Source: Rickettsia typhi (lineage in GTDB: Bacteria > Pseudomonadota > Alphaproteobacteria > Rickettsiales > UBA1997). Taken from it: 18,067 bases of DNA. Of this stretch, positions 6,667 through 13,539 are shown piece after piece (the stretch's first letter is position 1; each line of letters opens with the position of its first letter). The notes below the pieces were generated by a model, which searched no databases, was not told where the DNA came from, and worked only from the letters and a program-made list of their open reading frames with translations. The DNA lies in the NCBI GenBank assembly GCA_945898025.1, contig CAMDGT010000003.1, forward strand, positions 1-18,067, given 5' to 3'. The position numbers and the translations under genes are program-made.

Positions 6667-8082
6667 TTAGAGTGGCAATGATATCATTACTTTAAGCCCG
6701 CCAAACTTACTTTTAGATAATTTTATCACTCCCCCATGAAGACTTATTCCGTCTAAAGCAATTGCCATTCCTAGGCCAGAGCCACTAGATTTTTTAATAT
6801 TGTTTTTACTATCAAGGTTTCTTGCATTATCTATGCGATAAAACGGCTTAAATACATTTTCTTGTTCTGATTCTGTAATGCCTGAGCCGTTATCTTCTAT
6901 ATCTATTCTTAAGGTTTTTTCATTTTCTTGATTCTGATCAATAAAACATTTAACAAAAACATTTTCGCCATATTTTAAGCCGTTATCAATTAAATTAATT
7001 AAAACTCTTTTTAAGGTGATTCTTTTGATAATTATTTTGCATCCTCTTGGTAATTCTAGTTCTAAACCTATTTTTTGATTTATTTTTTGATAATATTCAA
7101 TAATTTCATTTTTTATAAAGCCTTCAATTGCAATCTCTGACCCTTTTTCTTGGTTGTCAGATCTAGCAAAATCAAGATATTCCTCAACTAATTGTTGCAT
7201 ATCGTTGATATTTTGTTCCAATTCTATAATTTCATTTTGATTTTCATTTTTATTCATTAATGCTAATTGCAATTTCATTCTAGTTAATGGAGTTCTTAAG
7301 TCGTGAGAAACCGCAGATAGGGTTTCGGTTCTTTGAATTATTTGCTTTTTAACTCTATTTTTCATTTCAAGAAAAGAACTAGTCAAAGATTGAATTTCTT
7401 CTGACCCAGAAGGGCTAATTTCTTCAAATTCTTGACCTCGACCAAATTTTTCGGCAGCAATAGTAAGTTTTTTTAATGATTTTACTTGATTTTTAAAAAA
7501 TAAGGTTGCTATTATCATCATTAAAATTGATGTAAAGACCATCCAAAATATAAATATCGAAGAGGTTGAGCTGGTTATTCTTTTAATTGGGACTTCAAAA
7601 ATAATAATTCCTTGATTGGTCTGCAGGTTAACAATGATAAAATTTTTATTTTCTGGATTGTCAAAAATTTCAAATGGAGTTAGTTTGTAATTCTCTAATT
7701 CTATTTTAAAGCGATTATAGGGGTCAATTAAGGGGTTTATATATTCTCTAAAAGTGCTTGGTGCTGTTGAGCTATCTGCTATTTTGCGATTTTTCTTAAT
7801 TCTTTTTTTTTCGGCAAAAGAAAAATTTAACCCTGTATTTGCGGATAAATCTTGCAATAGATTGGTGTATCCAGATTTATTAATTGATTTTTTAATAAAA
7901 ATCATTTCTTCGATTATGCCTCTTGACATATGTTTGCTGACTAAATCAAGATGAGTATAATAAAAAACATAAATTGATACAAATTGCACGATTGCAAAAG
8001 ATGCGATGATTATTAGTAGAAACCTGCCATATAAAGATTTCGGTAGTATTTTTTTTAGCAACAACGATTGATTTTTTGCCAT
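6667..8082 (-). CDS. envZ: EnvZ-like membrane sensor histidine kinase
   Basis: The kinase has 471 residues with classical architecture. Transmembrane helix 1 is at about 20-42, a periplasmic domain at 43-172, transmembrane helix 2 at about 173-196, and a HAMP linker at about 197-250. The HisKA domain carries the phosphoacceptor H260 in AVSHDLRTPLTRMK. The HATPase domain has the N box NLIDNGLKYG (363-372), DNGSGI (397-402), FKPFYRID (411-418) and GSGLGMA (434-440). The SHDLRTPLTR block and short HATPase closely resemble EnvZ, the osmolarity or pH sensor that pairs with OmpR. The partner regulator is not in this window, so the pairing is inferred. The ATG at 8082 overlaps the end of the preceding small gene by 28 bases. 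The gene sits in the murF-pabB operon and has no Shine-Dalgarno sequence. Confidence 0.85.
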   Translation of the reverse strand: MAKNQSLLLKKILPKSLYGRFLLIIIASFAIVQFVSIYVFYYTHLDLVSKHMSRGIIEEMIFIKKSINKSGYTNLLQDLSANTGLNFSFAEKKRIKKNRKIADSSTAPSTFREYINPLIDPYNRFKIELENYKLTPFEIFDNPENKNFIIVNLQTNQGIIIFEVPIKRITSSTSSIFIFWMVFTSILMMIIATLFFKNQVKSLKKLTIAAEKFGRGQEFEEISPSGSEEIQSLTSSFLEMKNRVKKQIIQRTETLSAVSHDLRTPLTRMKLQLALMNKNENQNEIIELEQNINDMQQLVEEYLDFARSDNQEKGSEIAIEGFIKNEIIEYYQKINQKIGLELELPRGCKIIIKRITLKRVLINLIDNGLKYGENVFVKCFIDQNQENEKTLRIDIEDNGSGITESEQENVFKPFYRIDNARNLDSKNNIKKSSGSGLGMAIALDGISLHGGVIKLSKSKFGGLKVMISLPL

Positions 8083-8255
8083 TTTTTGCGATGATATAAT
8101 TTAAAAAATTTCTTACGATCCATTCTTTGAGAATTTTGATGTTCGCAAATGCCTTTACTTGTTGATTCTGTTTGTTTTAGATAATCTTGATAAGCATCTT
8201 CGCGATTAAGATGATTATTGATTATGAAAAAAAAATTTAATATTTTTTTTAGCAT
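8055..8255 (-). CDS. YbdD/YjiX-like small protein (DUF466 family), probable
   Basis: The protein has 66 residues. Its C-terminal half matches the pattern of the YbdD/YjiX family: YQDYL (22-26), then a basic stretch with RMDRKKFF (44-51), and the diagnostic ending RCC immediately before the stop. Family members are about 65 residues, with a YxxYxxH region, an EEFFRER-like motif and a terminal RCC. The role is unknown, though the gene often sits beside a CstA/BtsT-type transporter. No such transporter is present here. It starts 10 bases after the murF stop and overlaps the kinase start by 28 bases, consistent with a real member of this operon. The N-terminal 20 residues (MLKKILNFFFIINN) are more hydrophobic than usual. 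The match was made from memory of short motifs, so a chance ORF cannot be fully excluded. Confidence 0.6.
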   Translation of the reverse strand: MLKKILNFFFIINNHLNREDAYQDYLKQTESTSKGICEHQNSQRMDRKKFFKLYHRKKWQKINRCC

Positions 8256-8265
8256 ATTTAAAATA

Positions 8266-9714
8266 TTAAGATTGTAATTTTTTTACGATTTCTTCTAGTT
8301 TAATTCCGCGAGAACCTTTGATATAAATGATGTCTTCGTTTTCTATATATTGTAAAATTGCTTGCGATGCATCTATTGAGTTATAAAAATTAAGATATTT
8401 GACATTTTTTAAGTATTTTGAAGCATTATTTGTTTCTTTGCCAACCAAAACTGCCAAATCAACATTATGTTGAGAGATTAACTCAATTGCTTGCAAATGC
8501 AACTCTGTTGATTTTTCTCCTAGTTCAAGCATATCTCCAATTATTGCAATTAGCCTTTTTTTATGCAGAGATTTTTTTATCTTACTGGCATTGCTAAGAC
8601 CTGCATCAATTGATGCGAGGCTAGAATTATAACTATCATCAATAATGGTAATATTTTTATTATCAATCAATATTTCGCTCAATAGACCTCTTCCTGCTGT
8701 TAATTTGAATTCTAGCAATTTTGCTAAGCCAATTTTAGGTTCTAATCCAATATTATCAATAACAGCTAAAGCTATTAAAGAGCTATAGATGATCGCCTGA
8801 TTATTAGTATGTAATTGATATTCGCACAATTGATTAAGGTTATTTTTGCTTGTGGTGGCAATAATTTTAACCTCATTAATTTTTTCATCGTCAATTTTTA
8901 TTATGCTGTAATCATTGTTATTATTGATTCCATAGCTTGATATTTTAACATTTTGAGCATATTTTTTAATGGCGATTTCTTTAAGAAATTGATAAAATTC
9001 GCTATCGCCATTGAGAATAATTTGTGGCATTTGTCCTTTGAAATTGGCTAAATGATCGAATATTTCAGATTTCGCCAAAGCAATTTCTTGTTGATTTTTA
9101 AAAAATTCTAAATGCGCAGTGCCAATATTGGTAATAATTGCAATATGCGGTTTAGCAATGTTTGATAATGATGATATTTCGCCAAAATGATTCATACCCA
9201 TTTCAAAAATAGCAATTTCATAGCTACTATCAAGATTCGCTAAAGAAAGTGGCATACCAATATGGTTATTTAAATTTCCTTCATTGGCGAAGGTTTTTTT
9301 ATATTGATTAAGTGCTAATTTTAGCATTTCTTTGCTGGTGGTTTTTCCAACGGAACCAGTTATACCAATGATTAGTGCTTGGCTTCTGTTTCTTGAATAT
9401 TGTGCCAATAAATTTAAAGATATAAAGCAGTCTTGAACGAGAATTAATTTTATTTGATTATTTCGATAATTTTCATAAATTATTGCATCGCTAATAATTG
9501 CAATGGTGCAACCGTTATTAATTATTTGAGTTAGAAAGTTGTTACCATCTTGATTTTCGCCTTTTAAGGCAATAAAAAGGCTGTTTTTATCGGTTTTTCT
9601 GCTGTCTATTGTGACTTTAGAGATATTTTTTATTTCTTCTATTGATGCAAAATTATATTTTATAATTTGTGACTTTAGAGATTCTAAAAGCTCTTTTTTA
9701 TTCCATAAACTCAT
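8266..9714 (-). CDS. murF: UDP-N-acetylmuramoyl-tripeptide--D-alanyl-D-alanine ligase MurF
   Basis: MurF adds D-Ala-D-Ala to UDP-MurNAc-tripeptide with ATP in the cytoplasm, the last soluble step of peptidoglycan precursor synthesis. The protein has 482 residues. An N-terminal domain contains TIDSRKTDKNSLFIALKGEN (35-54). The ATP-binding P-loop GITGSVGKTT is at 117-126, NEGNLNNHIGMPLSL at 144-158 and EMGMNHFGEI at 171-180. TNIGTAHLEFF and a C-terminal domain with DDSYNSSLAS and GDMLELGE follow. The start at 9714 fits the family N-terminus. Usually murF sits in the dcw cluster next to murE and mraY. Here it is isolated from it and instead leads an operon with a small protein, a sensor kinase and pabB. 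Its promoter overlaps that of divergent ilvB. It implies that the cell makes peptidoglycan. Confidence 0.95.
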   Translation of the reverse strand: MSLWNKKELLESLKSQIIKYNFASIEEIKNISKVTIDSRKTDKNSLFIALKGENQDGNNFLTQIINNGCTIAIISDAIIYENYRNNQIKLILVQDCFISLNLLAQYSRNRSQALIIGITGSVGKTTSKEMLKLALNQYKKTFANEGNLNNHIGMPLSLANLDSSYEIAIFEMGMNHFGEISSLSNIAKPHIAIITNIGTAHLEFFKNQQEIALAKSEIFDHLANFKGQMPQIILNGDSEFYQFLKEIAIKKYAQNVKISSYGINNNNDYSIIKIDDEKINEVKIIATTSKNNLNQLCEYQLHTNNQAIIYSSLIALAVIDNIGLEPKIGLAKLLEFKLTAGRGLLSEILIDNKNITIIDDSYNSSLASIDAGLSNASKIKKSLHKKRLIAIIGDMLELGEKSTELHLQAIELISQHNVDLAVLVGKETNNASKYLKNVKYLNFYNSIDASQAILQYIENEDIIYIKGSRGIKLEEIVKKLQS

Positions 9715-9733
9715 AAAATAATTTAAAAAATAC

Positions 9734-9762
9734 TTGCTAACAATTGATAATTATGTTAATAT
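9734..9762 (+). promoter_or_regulatory. putative extended -10 promoter for ilvB
   Basis: TTGCTA (9734-9739), a 17-base spacer, then TAATAT (9757-9762) directly preceded by TGT, giving an extended -10. Transcription would start near 9769, leaving a leader of about 36 bases before the ATG at 9805. That leader is too short for a leucine/valine attenuator peptide with its hairpins or for a T-box. Control, if any, would be at initiation. Confidence 0.45.
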
Positions 9763-9779
9763 TGCTGTTTTAAAGCCAA
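9750..9779 (-). promoter_or_regulatory. putative promoter for the murF operon
   Basis: On the minus strand, TTGGCT (9774-9779) and CATAAT (9750-9755) are separated by 18 bases. The -10 matches at five of six positions and the -35 at four. Transcription would start near 9743, about 29 bases before the murF ATG. The -10 lies directly beside the ilvB -10 on the other strand. Confidence 0.4.
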
Positions 9780-9804
9780 TTAATTTATCAAATTTTTAAT
9801 AATA

Positions 9805-11646
9805 ATGACCAATAAAGAAAATAATCAATCTTTTTTTAACAATTCGCAAGATATTTTAGATAATTCAGCAAAAAATTTACATAATAATTTTCAAAATAAA
9901 TTAACGGGAGCAGAAATAATTGTCCAAGCTCTTATAAATGAAGGAGTTGACACGATATTTGGTTATCCCGGTGGAGCAATATTGCCTCTTTATGATGCTT
10001 TATTTTCACAAGATAAAATTCAGCATATTTTAACAAGGCACGAACAAGGCGCTTCTCATTCTGCGGAAGGCTATGCTCGTTCAACTGGAAGGGTTGGTGT
10101 TATTACTGTTACTTCTGGCCCCGGTGCAACCAATACAATTACAGGGCTTGCGGATGCTTTTCTCGATTCTATTCCATTGGTTTGTATTTCTGGGCAGGTT
10201 TCTACCGCAGTGCTTGGCACAGATGGTTTTCAAGAAGCTGATATTACGGGCTTAACTCGTTCTTGCACCAAACATAATTATTTAGTTAAAGATGTTAATG
10301 ATCTTGGGCATATAATTCATGAAGCCTTTGAAATAGCTAGGTCAGGAAGGCCGGGACCAGTATTAATAGATGTTCCTAAAGATGTCCAAAATAATCACGG
10401 AATATATAATGGAAAGCCAGTAATTACAAGATTATCAACTAAATATAAGGCAAAAAAAACCGAAATTAAAAAAGAAGCAATAGATAAGGCGATAGAAATG
10501 ATGTTCAATGCCAAGAGACCAATATTTTACACTGGGGGCGGTGTAATTAATTCGGGAGACATTGCTAGCGAATTTTTAACTAAGTTGGTAAAAATAACAT
10601 CATTTCCAATTACTAGTACTTTAATGGGGTTGGGGGCTTTTCCTGCTTCAAATCAACAGTTTATTGGGATGCTTGGTATGCATGGCACCTACGAAGCCAA
10701 TATGGCAATGCATGACTGCGATTTAATGATTAACATTGGGGCGAGGTTTGATGATAGGGTGACGGGAAAAGTGAGTGGGTTTTCTCCTGATTCTAAAAAA
10801 ATTCATCTTGATATTGATGAATGTTCAATTAATAAAATTATTAAAGTTGACCTAGAAATTGTTGGCGATGCAAAAGATGGAATAAAAATGCTTATAGAAG
10901 GCTGGGAAGCAAAAGTTAAGCATTCTCAACCTGCCAATATTGATAATTGGTGGCAAATAATATCAAAATGGAGGGAGGTGCAATCTCTTAGTTATAAAAA
11001 TAGTGAAGAATCTATCAAGCCAGAATTTGCCCTACAAACTCTTAATAGAATTGTTAAATCTAAAAAGCCCTTTGTTTCTACCGATGTAGGGCAACATCAA
11101 ATGTGGACGGCTCAATATATTGAATTTGATGAGCCTAAAAAGTGGCTTACTTCTGGGGGTCTTGGAACCATGGGTTATGGTGTTCCGGCAGCGATAGGTG
11201 CTCAAATTGCTAACCCAGATAGCCTAACCATTTGTGTTAGTGGTGATGCAAGTTTTTTAATGAATATGCAAGAATTATCAACGATTAAGCAATATAATCT
11301 ACCAGTTAAAATTATTATTATTAATAATCAATATATGGGAATGGTGAGGCAATGGCAAGAATTAACCTACGCAAATCGTCAGAGTCAATCTTATATGAAT
11401 TCTCTTCCCGATTTTGTAAAGCTTGCTGAGAGCTTTGGAATATTGGGCTTAAGAGCAAAAACTCCGCAAGAGCTAGAGTCTAAAATTATCCAATTTATTA
11501 ATCATGACGGGCCAGTTTTGTTTGATTGCGTGGTTGATTCTGCAGAAAATGTATTTCCAATGATTCCTGCTGGTGCTTCACACAATGAAATATTGCTCGG
11601 TCATCAGGCTAAAGAATATATTCAAAAAGATATCAATGCGGTTTAG
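9805..11646 (+). CDS. ilvB: acetolactate synthase large (catalytic) subunit
   Basis: It condenses pyruvate with pyruvate or 2-ketobutyrate in valine, leucine and isoleucine synthesis, using thiamine diphosphate and FAD. The protein has 613 residues. The Pyr domain includes GYPGGAILPLYDAL (53-66) and catalytic E80 in RHEQGA. The central FAD-region domain includes GMLGMHGTYEAN (288-299). The PP domain has the thiamine-diphosphate motif SGDASFLMN (479-487) through INNQYMGMVRQWQEL. GDAS in place of the more common GDGS is typical of alphaproteobacterial enzymes. About 32 asparagine-rich residues precede the usual start of the fold (KLTGAEIIVQAL), and no closer ATG exists. The regulatory subunit gene ilvN, normally directly downstream, is absent; a 346-base gap follows instead. 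The closeness to AHAS motifs argues against other TPP enzymes such as pyruvate oxidase. Confidence 0.93.
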   Translation: MTNKENNQSFFNNSQDILDNSAKNLHNNFQNKLTGAEIIVQALINEGVDTIFGYPGGAILPLYDALFSQDKIQHILTRHEQGASHSAEGYARSTGRVGVITVTSGPGATNTITGLADAFLDSIPLVCISGQVSTAVLGTDGFQEADITGLTRSCTKHNYLVKDVNDLGHIIHEAFEIARSGRPGPVLIDVPKDVQNNHGIYNGKPVITRLSTKYKAKKTEIKKEAIDKAIEMMFNAKRPIFYTGGGVINSGDIASEFLTKLVKITSFPITSTLMGLGAFPASNQQFIGMLGMHGTYEANMAMHDCDLMINIGARFDDRVTGKVSGFSPDSKKIHLDIDECSINKIIKVDLEIVGDAKDGIKMLIEGWEAKVKHSQPANIDNWWQIISKWREVQSLSYKNSEESIKPEFALQTLNRIVKSKKPFVSTDVGQHQMWTAQYIEFDEPKKWLTSGGLGTMGYGVPAAIGAQIANPDSLTICVSGDASFLMNMQELSTIKQYNLPVKIIIINNQYMGMVRQWQELTYANRQSQSYMNSLPDFVKLAESFGILGLRAKTPQELESKIIQFINHDGPVLFDCVVDSAENVFPMIPAGASHNEILLGHQAKEYIQKDINAV

Positions 11647-11992
11647 GTTATATTATACAATACTTCACAATATTTAGTATAAATATGTTATAATTATAAA
11701 TTTTATAAAAATAATGTTATTCTAATATTTTTTTAAAGTTATATATCATCATAATTACTAATATTTAACAATATTAAATTTAATATCAGTCTAATTCTGG
11801 AGTGTTGAATTAAAAATTTAATATTCCAGAATTACCCATCTTTATCAGTATTTTTATAAAAAATTCTTTACAAATATTTTACTATATTTAAATTTTAGCC
11901 TTTGAATAAGCCAAAAACAAGCATCAAATTTTTCGATATTTTCAGGTCTTAAACGGAGTTATTATCTATTATTAATATTTTATCAACAAGTA
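11647..11992. other. 346-bp non-coding gap between ilvB and lepB
   Basis: The gap is extremely AT-rich with no credible ORF in either direction. Just after ilvB, TTATAC and GTATAA form a weak inverted repeat that could contribute to termination. The main structure is the long hairpin at 11792-11834. A GGAG lies at 11955-11958 but is too far (about 35 bases) from the lepB ATG to be its ribosome site, and no nearer in-frame start exists. I found no tRNA, riboswitch core or ilvN remnant. Confidence 0.7.
11792..11834 (+). terminator. 20-bp stem, 3-nt loop hairpin (terminator or structured RNA)
   Basis: The left arm (11792-11811, TAATTCTGGAGTGTTGAATT) and right arm (11815-11834) pair along all 20 positions as plus-strand RNA, with 17 Watson-Crick and 3 G-U pairs, closing on an AAA loop. 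All three mismatches to perfect symmetry are G-U wobbles on the plus strand, and they would be A-C on the minus strand. This suggests the RNA form is the selected one. There is no immediate U-run after the stem (CCCATCTTTAT follows), so it is not a textbook intrinsic terminator. It lies about 145 bases after ilvB and 158 bases before lepB. Confidence 0.55.
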
Positions 11993-12832
11993 ATGAGTGG
12001 CAGTGATTTAAAAACAAAATGTGGTGTAGTTAATCTTATAAAAACAAAATATAAGAACAGGAATCTAGAAAAAAATATTGCCAATTCTTCTAAAATTGAT
12101 AAATCTCTTATTAATAAACCTCCTAAAGAGCAATCTTTATTTTCAACTATATTCTTTGCAATAATTATTGCTTTTACATTTCGTTCGTTTTTCTTTGAGC
12201 CTTTTCATATTCCTTCAAGCTCAATGAACCCTGGATTACTAACCGGAGACTACATTTTTGTATCAAAATACTCTTTTGGCTATAGTAGATATTCTTTTCC
12301 ATTTGGAATAAATTTTTTTAGCGATAGAATATTTTATAAAGCCCCTAAAAGAGGAGATGTTCTGGTTTTTAGATTGCCATCTAACCCTAAAATCAACTAT
12401 ATCAAGAGAGTAATTGGTTTACCGGGCGATGAAATTCAACTAAAAGATTCTTTTTTATACATTAACGGCAATCAAATAAAAAGAGTTAAATCTGGTGAAT
12501 TTACAGCAATTGAGAATAATATTTCTGTTTCCGCAGAGAAATTTATTGAAACGATGCCAGAGGGCAAAAAAATTGAAATAATGGAGCAAAAACTAACTCC
12601 ACAAGATAATACAGAGGTTTATACAGTGCCATATGGCTACTATTTTGCAATGGGCGATAATCGCGATAATTCTGAAGATAGTCGTTTTTTAAATGAAGTA
12701 GGCTTTATTCCTGAAGAAAACTTAATCGGTGAAGCAAAAATAATCTTTTTTTCTTGCAATTCGCCAATTTGGTATTTTTGGAAATGGCATGAATCGGTTA
12801 GGATTGAAAGAATTTTTAAAAAAATTGAATAA
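11993..12832 (+). CDS. lepB: signal peptidase I
   Basis: LepB cleaves signal peptides from exported proteins at the outer face of the inner membrane. The 279-residue protein has a charged 47-residue cytoplasmic N-terminus, one membrane helix at about 49-66 (SLFSTIFFAIIIAFTF), and the catalytic serine S77 in IPSSSMNPG. The general-base lysine K138 is in YIKRVIGLPGDE. The late conserved boxes YYFAMGDNRDNSEDSR and GEAKIIFFS are also present. It resembles alphaproteobacterial LepB with a single anchor, rather than the two-helix E. coli form. The N-terminal extension before the helix is longer than usual, but no later ATG precedes the helix. The stop and the rnc start share a base (TAATG), indicating translational coupling. 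The upstream leader contains a strong hairpin. No Shine-Dalgarno sequence is seen. Confidence 0.95.
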   Translation: MSGSDLKTKCGVVNLIKTKYKNRNLEKNIANSSKIDKSLINKPPKEQSLFSTIFFAIIIAFTFRSFFFEPFHIPSSSMNPGLLTGDYIFVSKYSFGYSRYSFPFGINFFSDRIFYKAPKRGDVLVFRLPSNPKINYIKRVIGLPGDEIQLKDSFLYINGNQIKRVKSGEFTAIENNISVSAEKFIETMPEGKKIEIMEQKLTPQDNTEVYTVPYGYYFAMGDNRDNSEDSRFLNEVGFIPEENLIGEAKIIFFSCNSPIWYFWKWHESVRIERIFKKIE

Positions 12833-13521
12833 TGCTAGAGAATCTTAATTTTAAACAGCTTTATCAAAATATAAAATATCAATTTAACAACGAAGATCTT
12901 ATCAAGGAGGCTTTAACTCACCCGAGCCTTTCTCGCAACAAAGGGGTTGCGAATTATCAAAGGCTTGAATTTTTGGGCGATAAAGTTATTTCTTTTGTGA
13001 TTGCAGAATTTTTAATAAAAAAATATCCTCAAGAAAAGGAGGGTAATTTATCAAAAAGACATGCTCATCTTGTTTCAGGAGAACATCTTGCAAAAATTGC
13101 TGATAATATTGGTTTGGCGGAAATGTTAAAATTAAGTAAGGGCGAAGAAAAAATTGGTGGCAAGAATAATAAAAATAATCTTGAGGATGCTGTTGAGGCA
13201 GTTATTGGCGGTATATATCTAGATTCTGACTTTGAATCAACAAAGAATGTAATTTTATATCTTTGGAACAGCTCTCTGATTGAAGAAAGAGACCCTCCGC
13301 AAGACCCAATATCTCAACTTCAAGAAATGGTGCAAGCAAAATCAAAAACTCTTCCCATTTATCGGTTAGAAAAATGTGGCGGTAGCGATCATTTGCCAAT
13401 TTTTAATGCCACCTTAACAATAGATAATCCTAAATTAATTATAAATGCTAAAGGCAATTCAAAGAAGTTAGCGCAAAGAAATGCAGCAATAATTGCCATT
13501 GAAAAAATTTTCAATATTTAA
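12832..13521 (+). CDS. rnc: ribonuclease III
   Basis: RNase III cuts double-stranded RNA, chiefly rRNA precursors and structured mRNAs. The protein has 229 residues. The N-terminal endonuclease domain carries the signature YQRLEFLGD at 42-50 with metal ligands E46 and D50, and the second pair D119 and E122 in LEDAVEAVIGG. The spacings equal those of the E. coli residues. A C-terminal double-stranded-RNA-binding domain spans about 155-229, with QDPISQLQEMVQAK at its start and GNSKKLAQRNAAIIAIEKI at its end. It overlaps lepB by one base and is followed 18 bases later by cobT instead of era, which is the usual neighbour in alphaproteobacteria. The hairpin upstream of lepB would be a possible self-cleavage site if autoregulation by RNase III occurs; that is inference. 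Confidence 0.95.
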   Translation: MLENLNFKQLYQNIKYQFNNEDLIKEALTHPSLSRNKGVANYQRLEFLGDKVISFVIAEFLIKKYPQEKEGNLSKRHAHLVSGEHLAKIADNIGLAEMLKLSKGEEKIGGKNNKNNLEDAVEAVIGGIYLDSDFESTKNVILYLWNSSLIEERDPPQDPISQLQEMVQAKSKTLPIYRLEKCGGSDHLPIFNATLTIDNPKLIINAKGNSKKLAQRNAAIIAIEKIFNI

Positions 13522-13539
13522 TATAAATTTCTAATTTTA

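Noticed and set aside
7754..7954. Plus-strand 66-residue frame inside the kinase gene
   Set aside because: It is antisense to the periplasmic domain of a clearly coding histidine kinase and has no motif or upstream promoter.
11647..11992. Possible ilvN remnant, T-box or amino-acid leader
   Set aside because: No frame resembles the ACT domain of IlvN. The gap is downstream rather than upstream of ilvB, and no T-box or anticodon-specifier structure was seen.
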